Shown here: in pieces, positions 36,398 to 44,896 of the stretch
Layout of the letters: each line of letters opens with the position of its first letter
How positions within the stretch are numbered: the first letter of the stretch is position 1
Source of the DNA: SpSt-398 sp041752235
GTDB lineage: Bacteria; Bacteroidota; Bacteroidia; Chitinophagales; Chitinophagaceae
Assembly: GCA_041752235.1 (NCBI GenBank)
Contig: JBGSHM010000029.1
Coordinates: forward strand, 1-64,000
DNA length: 64,000 bases
Reading direction: 5' to 3'
Position numbers and translations under genes: made by a program
Notes under the pieces: model-generated
Database searches by the model: none
What the model saw: the letters and a program-made list of their open reading frames with translations, nothing else
Told to the model about the DNA's origin: nothing

Positions 36398-36478
36398 ATT
36401 ACCGCAAAGACGCCATGGTACCAGGAAGCGCAAGGATTAATATGGCGAACTCTTGCGGCATGGCGCCATGGCGGTAAA
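36398..36478. repeat. Dispersed palindrome family A, copy 6
   Basis: TTACCGCAAAGACGCCATGG (from 36399) pairs with GGCGCCATGGCGGTAA (to 36477). It starts about 13 bases after a stop codon. Confidence 0.9.
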
Positions 36479-36510
36479 CCCACCCCAATCTCCATTATTC
36501 CCGAAAATTC

Positions 36511-36518
36511 TATATTTG
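36511..36518 (+). promoter_or_regulatory. greA: -7 box of greA
   Basis: TATATTTG, a full match to TAnnTTTG, 70 bases before the greA start. Transcription would begin just ahead of the hairpin at 36528. Confidence 0.55.
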
Positions 36519-36527
36519 CAATTATAG

Positions 36528-36564
36528 CAACGCTTCAGACCCTCTGAGGCGTTGTTATTTTTTT
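36528..36564 (+). terminator. greA: Terminator-like hairpin in the greA leader
   Basis: CAACGC-T-TCAGA pairs with TCTGA-G-GCGTTG (36528-36554) around loop CCC and is followed by TTATTTTTTT. It lies between the likely start of transcription and the start codon, so it may act as an attenuator. E. coli greA is also preceded by a leader terminator. Confidence 0.6.
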
Positions 36565-36587
36565 CTGTTTAATAAAAACCTTGAACC

Positions 36588-37061
36588 ATGAGTGGGTTGA
36601 ATTATGTAACCAAGGATACCTTTGAGCAAATGAAATTGGACCTTCAGCGGATGAAGGCGGTTGACCGCCCTGCTGCCTCCAGAGCCATTGCCGAAGCAAA
36701 GGAAAAGGGTGATTTGAAGGAAAATGCTGAGTATGATGCGGCCAAAGAAGCCCAGGGATTGCTCGAAGCCAAGATCGCCCAAATGGAAGGCGTGATGGCC
36801 AATACCCGTATCCTTGACGAAAGCACCATTGATACCAGTAAGGTCTCGATCCTGACCAAAGTAGGACTGACCAATCTGAATACAAAAAAAACAGTGACCT
36901 ATCAGATCGTTTCTGAAAATGAGGCCGATTTGAAACTGGGAAAGATTTCCGTTACCTCCCCCATTGGCAAAGGACTGTTGGGAAAAAAAGTTGGCGATGT
37001 AGCCGAAGTGCAGGCTCCTGCCGGGACGATCAAGTTTAAGGTGGAGAATATTTCGGTGTAG
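36588..37061 (+). CDS. greA: Transcription elongation factor GreA
   Basis: 157 residues. GreA enters the RNA polymerase secondary channel and stimulates cleavage of backtracked RNA. The N-terminal coiled coil (about 8-75) carries the acidic tip motif GDLKENAEYDAAKE. The C-terminal FKBP-like domain (about 85-157) contains SPIGKGLLGKKVGDV. Length and motifs are standard. A long heptamer array starts about 15 bases after the stop. Confidence 0.96.
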   Translation: MSGLNYVTKDTFEQMKLDLQRMKAVDRPAASRAIAEAKEKGDLKENAEYDAAKEAQGLLEAKIAQMEGVMANTRILDESTIDTSKVSILTKVGLTNLNTKKTVTYQIVSENEADLKLGKISVTSPIGKGLLGKKVGDVAEVQAPAGTIKFKVENISV

Positions 37062-37076
37062 GCGTGAGACGTGAAT

Positions 37077-37181
37077 GGTGATTGGTGAATGGTGAATGGT
37101 GAATGGTGAATGGTGAATGGTGAATGGTGAATGGTGAATGGTGAATGGTGAATGGTGAATGGTGAATGGTGAATGGTGAAT
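37077..37181. repeat. Heptamer array (GGTGAAT)x14-15
   Basis: Fourteen exact GGTGAAT units (37084-37181) are preceded by one GGTGATT. It faces the array at 37221-37346; in RNA each GGUGAAU unit can pair with an AUUCACU unit, allowing one G-U pair. Confidence 0.95.
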
Positions 37182-37182
37182 A

Positions 37183-37190
37183 TATATTTG
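37183..37190 (+). promoter_or_regulatory. -7 box between the two heptamer arrays
   Basis: TATATTTG lies in the spacer between the arrays. If used, its -33 region would fall inside the first array, and the second array would be transcribed as the 5' leader of the HIT gene. Confidence 0.35.
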
Positions 37191-37215
37191 GCGACGTAAG
37201 TTATAGGATTTATTT

Positions 37216-37346
<131 letters not shown>

Positions 37347-37357
37347 ATAATAATTCC

Positions 37358-37747
37358 ATGACCCTCTTTTCCAAAATAATCGCCGGCCAAATCCCCTCCT
37401 ACAAAATTGCGGAGAATGATAAGTTCTTTGCGTTTCTGGATATTTTTCCATTGCGGGAAGGACATGTACTGGTGGTACCTAAAGTGGAGACAGATAAATT
37501 TTTTGATCTGGAGAAAGACTATTTACAAGAGATTCTTGTTTTTGCTCAGCCTATTGTAAAGGCCATGGAGAAGGCTTTCGATTGCAACAGGGTGGGCATC
37601 TCTGTTATCGGCTTGGAAGTGCCGCATGCGCACTTGCATCTTATTCCGATCAATTCTGCCAATGACCTCAATTTTTTACAGGAGAAAATAAAGATGACAC
37701 CGGAAGAACTCTCCACTGTCCGTGACCGAATCCTCGCCCAGCTCTAA
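37358..37747 (+). CDS. HIT family nucleotide hydrolase
   Basis: 129 residues, a histidine-triad protein of the Hint branch, which hydrolyses nucleoside phosphoramidates and similar nucleotides. Motifs: FSKIIAGQIPSYKI, GHVLVVPK and the triad PHAHLHLIPI. The start at 37358 was chosen because homologues begin TLFSKIIAG and the in-frame upstream extension is made only of heptamer repeats. The array sits where the leader should be, so copy-number changes could alter expression. Confidence 0.93.
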   Translation: MTLFSKIIAGQIPSYKIAENDKFFAFLDIFPLREGHVLVVPKVETDKFFDLEKDYLQEILVFAQPIVKAMEKAFDCNRVGISVIGLEVPHAHLHLIPINSANDLNFLQEKIKMTPEELSTVRDRILAQL

Positions 37748-37754
37748 TTTCTCC

Positions 37755-37820
37755 GTGCCCCTTGCCCCTTAGCGTCCTTGCGGTAAAGACTTAACCGCCA
37801 TGACGCTAAGGCGCAAGGGA
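37755..37820. repeat. Palindrome family A, copy 7, permuted form
   Basis: The order of arms is reversed, as in copy 5: TTAGCGTCCTTGCGGTAAA followed by TTAACCGCCATGACGCTAA. It fills the gap between the convergent HIT and ruvC genes. Confidence 0.8.
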
Positions 37821-37822
37821 TA

Positions 37823-38413
37823 TCATTTCGCTATTTTGTGCGGGTTTTTTGAAACAAATTCTTTCCAATCATTTTTCTTTCCTTTCTTTTTTGCGGGTAT
37901 GGCTGACTTTTTCTTTTCAGGCATGGGCCGGTGCCGTTGTAAATGATGACATAGCGCCACAGCTAATGCATCGGTGGCATCAAAGTGTTTTGGCTTTTTT
38001 TCAATCAGAAAGATCGTTTGCAGCATTTTCCAAACCTGTTCCTTACTCGCATTTCCGTTTCCGGTGACCGATTGTTTCACTTTTTTTGGTGAGTATTCGG
38101 TCACAGGAATATTGGTTTGCATGGCCGCAGCGATCGCTACTCCCTGGGCTCTTCCCAGTTTCAGCATGCTTTGTACATTCTTGCCAAAAAATGGGGCTTC
38201 AATGGCAAATTCCCCTGGTTTGTATTTGAAGATGAGTCCGCAAACAGTCTCATGAATAAGCTGAAGTCGCTTATAAATATCCTTTTGGGCACCTGGTTTC
38301 AGGGCCCCCATCTCTAAAATGGTGACTTTTTGGCCCGAAACGGCGATCACTCCATAACCCATGACGACGGTACCGGGATCGATCCCGAGTATTATTTTTT
38401 CAGGCTTTTGCAA
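37823..38413 (-). CDS. ruvC: Holliday junction endonuclease RuvC
   Basis: 196 residues. RuvC cuts Holliday junctions symmetrically together with RuvAB. The catalytic acids are seen in ILGIDPGT (Asp about 11), AIEAPFFG (Glu) and FDATDALAVALCH (two Asp). The C-terminal Lys-rich tail (about 165-196) is an extension. The start codon is TTG (38411-38413); no ATG or GTG fits better, since homologues start just before the ILGIDPG motif. The divergent flippase-like gene starts only 23 bases away. ruvB is found about 14 kb away in this window. Confidence 0.94.
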   Translation of the reverse strand: MQKPEKIILGIDPGTVVMGYGVIAVSGQKVTILEMGALKPGAQKDIYKRLQLIHETVCGLIFKYKPGEFAIEAPFFGKNVQSMLKLGRAQGVAIAAAMQTNIPVTEYSPKKVKQSVTGNGNASKEQVWKMLQTIFLIEKKPKHFDATDALAVALCHHLQRHRPMPEKKKSAIPAKKKGKKNDWKEFVSKNPHKIAK

Positions 38414-38436
38414 GGGGCTTGTATTTTTACCGATAG

Positions 38437-39450
38437 ATGAGGCTGAACAAAAATATCAAATTCTTTCTCAAATATGTTTTGGGGCCTCTCTTATTCGTTT
38501 GGTTATCCTGGTCCATTTACCGCGAGATACGACAACAACCCAACCTGGCGCTTTCCTGGCAACAGATCAAAACATCGCTAAAAAGCCCGGAAATAGGCAA
38601 ATTGATAGCCGCTATTGGATTGATGGTTGTAAACTGGTCCATTGAAACCAGAAAATGGCAATTGGCCGTACGCCGGGTACAAAAAATCTCCTTTTGGCAG
38701 GGATTCAAGGCCATACTTACCGGGGTCTCTTTTTCAGTCACCACGCCCAACCGCACGGGTGAATACCTGGGTCGGGTATTGTATATGGAGGAAGGGAACC
38801 GGTTACGAACCATTTCCCTGACCATTCTGTGTAGCATGAGTCAATTGCTTGTTACCCTGTTTGCCGGGATAATTGGCCTTCTCTTTTTATGGGACAGGAT
38901 CCTTCGTGCTGAACCCATCAGTGGGTGGTCATCCATTGGACTTCAGGTATTGCTCTTTGGGTCAATTTTGGCACTCATTATTTTAACACTTTTTTATTTT
39001 CGGGTATCCCTGTTTGCACGTTGGATAGACAGGCTTTCCCGGAAGGAAAAATTCGCTTTTCTATTGGTAGAACTGGGGGCTTTAAATGCAACTATCCTCT
39101 GGCGATTGTTGTCATTATCTACCATACGGTTTGGGGTGTTCATCCTGCAATACTACCTGCTGTTTAGTTTCTTTGGGGTCGAGGTAGGATTTGTGGAGAC
39201 CCTCTGGTCCACCAGTCTCGTATTTTTGATCCTGGCTATCATACCGGGATTTGCCCTGGCAGACCTGGGGATCCGGGGAGAAGTGAACCTGAAGGTATTG
39301 GGGTTATACAGTTCAAACGCCATAGGTATCGGTTTCACCGCCGTTATTGTATGGTTCATCAATTTAATAATACCCGCATTGGCCGGTAGTTTATTAATTT
39401 TAGGCATTAAATTCTTTAGCAAACGCCCATCAAAACAAGAAGGCACATGA
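38437..39450 (+). CDS. Flippase-like membrane protein (LPG synthase TM family)
   Basis: 337 residues with about eight membrane helices. It matches the lysylphosphatidylglycerol synthase transmembrane / UPF0104 family: TPNRTGEYLGRVLYMEEG in the first third and IPGFALADLGIRGEVNL near the end. Such proteins move or flip lipids in the inner membrane, but this one lacks the soluble aminoacyl-transfer domain. The next gene overlaps by four bases (ATGA), so they are translationally coupled. Confidence 0.85.
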   Translation: MRLNKNIKFFLKYVLGPLLFVWLSWSIYREIRQQPNLALSWQQIKTSLKSPEIGKLIAAIGLMVVNWSIETRKWQLAVRRVQKISFWQGFKAILTGVSFSVTTPNRTGEYLGRVLYMEEGNRLRTISLTILCSMSQLLVTLFAGIIGLLFLWDRILRAEPISGWSSIGLQVLLFGSILALIILTLFYFRVSLFARWIDRLSRKEKFAFLLVELGALNATILWRLLSLSTIRFGVFILQYYLLFSFFGVEVGFVETLWSTSLVFLILAIIPGFALADLGIRGEVNLKVLGLYSSNAIGIGFTAVIVWFINLIIPALAGSLLILGIKFFSKRPSKQEGT

Positions 39451-40256
39451 ATGGAATGAAGTTCATCATTTTTGCGGGGATCAGTTTTTTCCTCTTTCCC
39501 TTTAAAAGCGATCAACCCAGCAATGACAGTAATTGCGGGATGAAAAATAACGCTTTCAAATCCGGGGAAGAAGTGACATTTACCGTGTACTATGCGGTAG
39601 CCGGGCTTTATGTAAATGCCGGCACGGCCATTTTTAGCGCCAATCTGGAAACCCTGAACAACAGACCCGTATATCATATCATTGGAGATGGCAAGACCAA
39701 CAGCTCCTATGACTGGGTGTACAAAGTGCGGGACAAGTATGAATCCTATATTGATACCGCAACCCTCCAACCGTTGAAATTTATCCGGAATGTGAACGAG
39801 GGTGGATTCAAGAAATATGAAAACATCAGTTTCAACCGCAATGCGAATACAGCCATCACAACAGAAGGCGTATTCAAAGTGCCCGACTGTGTACAGGATG
39901 TGCTAAGCGCCGTTTATTATGCGCGAAGCATTGACTTCAATAAATTTAAGGTGAATGATAAGATCACCTTCCCTATGTTTCTCGATAATCAGGTTTACAG
40001 CATGTATATCCGTTACCTCGGTAAGGAAGAAGTAAAGACCAAATACGGAAAGTTCAGGGCCATCAAGTTCAAACCTCTTTTATTGGAAGGCACTATTTTC
40101 AAAGGCGGAGAGAGCATGACCGTTTGGGTCAGCGATGATGAGAATCATATACCCCTCCGGATTGAAAGCCCGATCGTGGTTGGAAAAGTCAAGATCGATA
40201 TGATGGGGTATAAAAACCTGCGGCATCCGTTGACTTCATTATTGCGAAGGAAATAA
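39447..40256 (+). CDS. DUF3108 domain protein
   Basis: 269 residues with an N-terminal signal peptide or anchor (about 1-19). The rest matches DUF3108: FKSGEEVTFTVYYAVAGLYVNAG, SYDWVYKVRDKYESYID and KYGKFRAIKFKP. DUF3108 proteins are periplasmic beta-rich proteins of unknown function. It is coupled to the flippase-like gene by an ATGA overlap, which suggests a shared envelope job (inference). Confidence 0.87.
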   Translation: MNGMKFIIFAGISFFLFPFKSDQPSNDSNCGMKNNAFKSGEEVTFTVYYAVAGLYVNAGTAIFSANLETLNNRPVYHIIGDGKTNSSYDWVYKVRDKYESYIDTATLQPLKFIRNVNEGGFKKYENISFNRNANTAITTEGVFKVPDCVQDVLSAVYYARSIDFNKFKVNDKITFPMFLDNQVYSMYIRYLGKEEVKTKYGKFRAIKFKPLLLEGTIFKGGESMTVWVSDDENHIPLRIESPIVVGKVKIDMMGYKNLRHPLTSLLRRK

Positions 40257-40260
40257 TTAT

Positions 40261-40337
40261 TTACCGCTAAGACGCCAAGTCGCCAGGGTCGCAAAGATAT
40301 CCTGGCGTTCCTTCGTGTCATCGCGCCCTGGCGGTAA
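40261..40337. repeat. Dispersed palindrome family A, copy 8
   Basis: TTACCGCTAAGACGCCAAG at the left and CGCGCCCTGGCGGTAAA at the right. It fills the gap between two convergent genes. Confidence 0.9.
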
Positions 40338-40340
40338 ACT

Positions 40341-41186
40341 TCACAAATCAGAAATCTTCAAAAACTCTTTTGGCCTGATACCTTTTTCAGTCTGCTCTAC
40401 CGTGCAACATTCCTGCTGCGCATCATGCTCAAAGCATAATACATAGTCCTTCTCCACAGCTTCTTTTAAAAAGGCCTTTTTTTCATTGAGCGTTGTCAAC
40501 GGAAACATATCATAGGCCATTACGTATGGAATGGGAATATGGCCATGCGAGGGGAGGAGGTCGGCCATATACACCAGTTGACGCCCTTTGTAACTGATCA
40601 CAGGCAACATCATGGCATCGGTATGTCCATAGACAAATTTTATGGAAATGTTCTCGGTAAACGGCGTATCACCCGCTGCTGCTTTTTCAATGAATTTCAA
40701 TTGGCCACTTTCCTGGATCGGAAGAATATTTTCCTTTAAAAAGGAGGCTTTTTCCCGGTCATTGGGTTGAACTGCCCACTCCCAATGATCTTTATTGCTC
40801 CAGAAGGTGGCTTTGGGGAAAGCGGGTACCAGTTTATCTCCTTGCCGTACAATCGACCCACCACAGTGATCAAAATGCAAATGGGTAAGAAATACATCCG
40901 TAATATCCGATGCATGATAACCCACCTGTTGAAGTGACTTTGAAAGGGTGTCCTCGCCATGTAAATAATAGTGACGAAAAAATTTCTCTTCCTGTTTATC
41001 CCCGATACCATTGTCTACCAGAATGAGTTTATCGCCATCTTCAATAAGAAGGCAACGCAAGGCCCAGGTACACATATTGTTTTCGTCTGCGGGGTTGATC
41101 TTGTTCCAGATGCTCTTGGGAACTACACCAAACATGGCACCCCCATCGAGTTTGAAGAGCCCGGTTTCTATGGAATACAATTTCAT
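40341..41186 (-). CDS. MBL fold metallo-hydrolase
   Basis: 281 residues. The metallo-beta-lactamase fold is shown by THLHFDHCGG (metal ligands H-x-H-x-D-H), the later GHTDAMM segment where the usual GHTPG His lies, and CFEHDAQ for the last His. The N terminus (YSIETGLFKLDGGAMFGVVPKS) is typical of the quorum-lactonase-like/AttM-like branch found in this phylum. The substrate cannot be told. Confidence 0.88.
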   Translation of the reverse strand: MKLYSIETGLFKLDGGAMFGVVPKSIWNKINPADENNMCTWALRCLLIEDGDKLILVDNGIGDKQEEKFFRHYYLHGEDTLSKSLQQVGYHASDITDVFLTHLHFDHCGGSIVRQGDKLVPAFPKATFWSNKDHWEWAVQPNDREKASFLKENILPIQESGQLKFIEKAAAGDTPFTENISIKFVYGHTDAMMLPVISYKGRQLVYMADLLPSHGHIPIPYVMAYDMFPLTTLNEKKAFLKEAVEKDYVLCFEHDAQQECCTVEQTEKGIRPKEFLKISDL

Positions 41187-41195
41187 ATTTGCAAG

Positions 41196-42494
41196 TTAAA
41201 CAAATGATTTTTTCCGGCTACGGGCGGCCGTGAGTAACAACCAGAACAGGCCCAGGACAAAGAATATGATCAAGGCCAGAATGGAATTGCGCATGCCTCC
41301 ATTGTGTTCGGTCAATGCTTCAATAAACCCGAAGCTAAACAACCCGATCACGATAGCCAGCTTCTCGGTAATATCATAAAAGCTAAAGAAAGAAGCAGTG
41401 TCCTTTGTTTCGGGCATGAGTTTAGAATAGGTGGACCGGCTCAGGGCCTGGGTGCCTCCCATGACCAATCCAACAAGAGCCGCGAGGATATAAAAATGAA
41501 ATTCAGTTTGAATAAAATATCCGGCGATACAGACGCCGATCCAAAGGATTACAGCCAGGATCAATACTTTCAGGTTACCCCATTTGGCGGAAAGACGGGC
41601 CATACCCATGGCACCGGCAATGGCTACCAATTGAATGATGACTGCTGTGATGATAAGTTTGGAGTCTTCCAGTTTAAGTTCTTTTATGCCAAAGTCGATC
41701 GCCACCAGCATCACCGTTTGCACTCCCATACTATAGAAGAAAAAGGAGGTCAGGAACCGCTTCAGTGAAGGCATATGACGTAACTGGTTCCATACCAGTT
41801 TGAGTTCATGAAATCCATTGACGAGGATATGTTTACGGGCCTTCCGTTCCTGTAAAGGAGGTGCCGGCAGCCGGGAGAAGGTGAGTTGGGCAAAACCGAT
41901 CCACCACAGCCCTACGAGCAGGAAGGTAAGTTGAAGGGGGAGCTTTTTATCCGATTCCGGCATAAAAAGTACCAGGGCAAAACCGATCATCTGCATGATC
42001 ACACTGCCAATATAACCCATCGTGAACCCTTTGGCGGAAATACGGTCCATATCCCGTTCGGCGGCGATATCAGGGAGATAAGAATTATAAAAAACCTGAC
42101 TGCCGTAAAACCCGATCCCGGCGATCATGAAACAAACCAACCCCAGTGTCACATGATCCCCATCAAAAAAGAACAACAAGGAACAGCTCAGCGCGCCCAG
42201 ATAGCAGAAGAACCGCATGAACTGTTTCTTATTGCCTTTATAGTCCGCAATGGAAGATAGGATCGGAGACATTATTACCACGAGCAGGAAGCCAAAGGAC
42301 AGCACATAATCCTTGAGCTCGGTATTCACAAAATTTCGTCCCAGAAAAGGAATCCCATTGGGAAAATTTTCTTTGGAAGTTATGGCAGCATAATAGGCAG
42401 GGAAAAAGGTCGTGGTGATCACCAGGTTGTAAACGGAATTCGCCCAGTCGTACATAGCCCAGGCGTTTACTACTTTTTTAGGAGCCGTCTGCAT
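41196..42494 (-). CDS. MFS transporter, UMF1/Atg22-like
   Basis: 432-residue inner membrane transporter with about 12 helices. The N-terminal NAWAMYDWANSVYNLVITTTFFPAYY pattern and MGGTQALSRSTYSKLMPETKDTASFFSFYD identify the UMF1 (vacuole effluxer Atg22-like) branch of the major facilitator superfamily. The substrate is unknown in bacteria. The start at 42494 (MQTAPKK) was preferred to 42581, because the longer form would start inside the palindromic repeat. Confidence 0.9.
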   Translation of the reverse strand: MQTAPKKVVNAWAMYDWANSVYNLVITTTFFPAYYAAITSKENFPNGIPFLGRNFVNTELKDYVLSFGFLLVVIMSPILSSIADYKGNKKQFMRFFCYLGALSCSLLFFFDGDHVTLGLVCFMIAGIGFYGSQVFYNSYLPDIAAERDMDRISAKGFTMGYIGSVIMQMIGFALVLFMPESDKKLPLQLTFLLVGLWWIGFAQLTFSRLPAPPLQERKARKHILVNGFHELKLVWNQLRHMPSLKRFLTSFFFYSMGVQTVMLVAIDFGIKELKLEDSKLIITAVIIQLVAIAGAMGMARLSAKWGNLKVLILAVILWIGVCIAGYFIQTEFHFYILAALVGLVMGGTQALSRSTYSKLMPETKDTASFFSFYDITEKLAIVIGLFSFGFIEALTEHNGGMRNSILALIIFFVLGLFWLLLTAARSRKKSFV

Positions 42495-42546
42495 CGTTAG
42501 GTTGGTTTGACACAATTTAGGAAAAAAAGGGTGAGGAATGATAAGA

Positions 42547-42616
42547 TTTACCCCAAGACACGAAGACGCAATGTTCGCCATGGCGTAACCTGGCGCCCTA
42601 GTGCCTTGGCGGTAAA
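42547..42616. repeat. Dispersed palindrome family A, copy 9
   Basis: TTTACCCCAAGACACGAAG at the left, GTGCCTTGGCGGTAAA at the right. Apart from a few changes the core matches copy 4 (24239-24308). Confidence 0.9.
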
Positions 42617-42625
42617 AAGTAAAAA

Positions 42626-43411
42626 TTATTTCGGTATCACACCGGCTATGATCAAAATGATCAACAACACCCCAACGATGATGCGGTAGTACCCAAAAAG
42701 CCGGAATCCATGCTTTTGCAAAAAGCCAATAAAAAATTTAATGGCCAGGATGGCTACGATAAAGGCCACGGCATTACCAATGGCGAGGAGTTTGATATGT
42801 TCGTTGGTGAATGATTCGTATCCTTTTAACAGCTTGTACCCGGTGGCGGCGGCCATGGTTGGTACCGCGAGAAAAAAGGAGAACTCAGCAGCGAGTTTGC
42901 GTGTCAATCCTTGTTGCATACCCCCAATGATCGAAGCCGCACTTCGGCTTACACCGGGTATCATGGCCAGGCATTGCCAGGCTCCGATCAGAAATCCTTT
43001 TTTAAAGCTGATATTTTCTTCTTCGTGGATCACGGGATTTTTGAAATAATCATCGATCACTAACAACACTACACCACCCAGCAAAAGGGTTACAGCAACC
43101 GTGGTTGAGCTTTCCAGCAAGGAATCGATCTTGTCGCTAAAGATAGCTCCCAGTATCAGCGCGGGAATAACAGCGATGACCAGCTTCAGATAGAACTGCC
43201 ATTTACGGAAGTCGACAAATTTCTTCCAATACAGAACCAACACGGCCAGGATGGCTCCTAGCTGAATGGCAACGGTGAACAGCTTGGTAAAATCATTGTC
43301 GGGAACACCGAGTATCTTTTCGGCAATGATCATGTGACCCGTAGAGGAAACAGGCAGGAATTCGGTTATGCCCTCCACAATGGCGATGATAACGGCTTCC
43401 AGAATGCTCAT
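42626..43411 (-). CDS. uppP: Undecaprenyl-diphosphatase
   Basis: 261 residues, UppP/BacA family. It recycles undecaprenyl diphosphate to the monophosphate carrier for peptidoglycan synthesis in the inner membrane. Motifs: EGITEFLPVSSTGH near the N terminus and PGVSRSAASI in the middle, where the family usually has PGxSRSG. About eight membrane helices. It follows ftsX and the DUF3098 gene in the same direction with a 15-base gap, the usual Bacteroidota order. Confidence 0.95.
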   Translation of the reverse strand: MSILEAVIIAIVEGITEFLPVSSTGHMIIAEKILGVPDNDFTKLFTVAIQLGAILAVLVLYWKKFVDFRKWQFYLKLVIAVIPALILGAIFSDKIDSLLESSTTVAVTLLLGGVVLLVIDDYFKNPVIHEEENISFKKGFLIGAWQCLAMIPGVSRSAASIIGGMQQGLTRKLAAEFSFFLAVPTMAAATGYKLLKGYESFTNEHIKLLAIGNAVAFIVAILAIKFFIGFLQKHGFRLFGYYRIIVGVLLIILIIAGVIPK

Positions 43412-43426
43412 GGGAGATACGGGTTA

Positions 43427-43678
43427 TTATTCCGCTTGTTTGGGTTTGCGGAAGATGGCGATCACTTCAATGGCCAACCCGATCAGGATGATAATGGGCG
43501 CAATGGTGACCCGGGTGGTGCTGTACACCTGTTCAGCGTCAAATTTACCTGGATCGCTTTTCCCACCTTTCATGAGGAAGAATCCAATCACCATGACCAC
43601 AACCCCGGTCAGCATGAGCAGGTAATTCTGTTTGCCAAATAAAGGGGCCATTCCGGTATCTTGTTTTTTAGCGCTCAT
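43427..43678 (-). CDS. DUF3098 small membrane protein
   Basis: 83 residues with two membrane helices (about 20-37 and 57-75) joined by a loop with a GGKSDPGKFDAEQVYSTTR pattern typical of DUF3098. The family is Bacteroidota-specific, lies between ftsX and uppP, and has no known function; its position suggests a role near cell wall synthesis or division. Confidence 0.88.
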   Translation of the reverse strand: MSAKKQDTGMAPLFGKQNYLLMLTGVVVMVIGFFLMKGGKSDPGKFDAEQVYSTTRVTIAPIIILIGLAIEVIAIFRKPKQAE

Positions 43679-43726
43679 ATTCGTTTGGTTAGGGGACTAA
43701 GGTACTATTTTCATTGGAAACTAATC

Positions 43727-43775
43727 GCTAACCGCAAATCGCTTTTAGCAGTTAGTTGTTAGCTTTTAGCCTTTA
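43727..43775. repeat. Heptamer array GCNNNNN x7 at the end of ftsX
   Basis: Seven units with strict period 7: GCTAACC, GCAAATC, GCTTTTA, GCAGTTA, GTTGTTA, GCTTTTA, GCCTTTA. The last unit includes the ftsX stop codon (43773-43775), so the array fills the ftsX-DUF3098 gap. Confidence 0.7.
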
Positions 43776-44648
43776 ATACAGATCATCCAGTTTCATCCTC
43801 AAATACTTGGTAATACTTCGGAAGGTGCTCATGACTGAAATACCGATTCCGGTCAGGATGAGGATGATGAAAAGAAGGGTCAGTTTGCCATTGTCGCGGA
43901 GCAGGCGAAGATCGGGGACCAGCCATTCAAAAAGGTAGATGAGTCCGATGATGGCGCCAATTGCAATAAGGGCGGCAATGGTGCCATTGATCACAGCCTG
44001 TACATTCATGGGTTTGGAGATAAAGCTCCGGGTAGCCCCCACCATTTGCATGGTCTTGATCAGGAAACGATTGCTATACATGGCCAGGCGAATGGTATTG
44101 TCGATCAGGATGATGGACAGGATGGCAAAGAGGGAGGACAAGATGATCAATCCGATCAGGATCAGTTTCATGGCCGGACCCATTTTTTCTACCAGGGCAG
44201 CGGGGTATTCCACGCTTTGCACCAGGAGCAGGTTTTTGGCTAATTCGTTTTTCAGGTTGATCAGACTGTCCTTGTTCACGTATTCGCTGGATACATTGAA
44301 TTCGATCGAAGCGGGGAGGGGGTTTTCGTCTATCAACTTATTGAAATCATCCCCACCGTCATTCATCCATTGTTTTTTAGCCGTTTCCTTGTCAATATAG
44401 GCTACGTTGCGGGTAAAGGGCCTGGACTTCAACTGGGCCACCATCGAATCGATATCTGGCTGACGGGCATTATTTTGCAAGAGGACCGCGATCCGGATCT
44501 CCTCTTTAAGATGCTTCATATAACGGCTTCCACTCAGGAAAAGCCAGCCAAAAATACCGATCAGGAAGAGTACGATCGCCACGCCAATGATCGCCATGAA
44601 ATAGGAGGGTTTGCCACGCTTGAGAGATGATTTACCTATTTGGGACAT
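43773..44648 (-). CDS. ftsX: Cell division ABC-type protein FtsX
   Basis: 291-residue membrane protein that, with the ATPase FtsE, relays division signals to cell wall hydrolases. It has one N-terminal helix (about 18-38), a periplasmic domain (about 45-165; EIRIAVLLQNNARQPDI, ASIEFNVSSEYV) and three C-terminal helices. TMQMVGATRSFISKP is the conserved cytoplasmic FtsX motif. ftsE is not next to it, as is common in this phylum. Confidence 0.93.
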   Translation of the reverse strand: MSQIGKSSLKRGKPSYFMAIIGVAIVLFLIGIFGWLFLSGSRYMKHLKEEIRIAVLLQNNARQPDIDSMVAQLKSRPFTRNVAYIDKETAKKQWMNDGGDDFNKLIDENPLPASIEFNVSSEYVNKDSLINLKNELAKNLLLVQSVEYPAALVEKMGPAMKLILIGLIILSSLFAILSIILIDNTIRLAMYSNRFLIKTMQMVGATRSFISKPMNVQAVINGTIAALIAIGAIIGLIYLFEWLVPDLRLLRDNGKLTLLFIILILTGIGISVMSTFRSITKYLRMKLDDLY

Positions 44649-44667
44649 GCTTTAGGAATTTTGGTAG

Positions 44668-44777
44668 TTTTTTGACCACAGAGGCCCAGAGACACAGAGC
44701 ATTTATATTGCCAATCCCGGATTAATAATTAACAATCAATAATTAATAATCCCTTAGTCTCCCTGTCTCTGTGGTTA
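44668..44777. repeat. Composite inverted repeat before leuS
   Basis: The outer arms ACCACAGAGGCCCAGAGACA (from about 44674) and CCCTGTCTCTGTGGTTAT (to about 44777) are inverted. Between them is a heptamer array (44721-44750): ATTAATA, ATTAACA, ATCAATA, ATTAATA. It fills the gap between the divergent ftsX and leuS genes. Confidence 0.8.
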
Positions 44778-44896
44778 TATTACACTTTCAATGGAGGCAA
44801 AAATAACGGATTTGAGGGTCAATTCGTAAATTTGCACCTCCCAAAACCCCTTTTAAACTTTCTTTTAGCATCACATTTATAACCCTGTAGCGAAGC

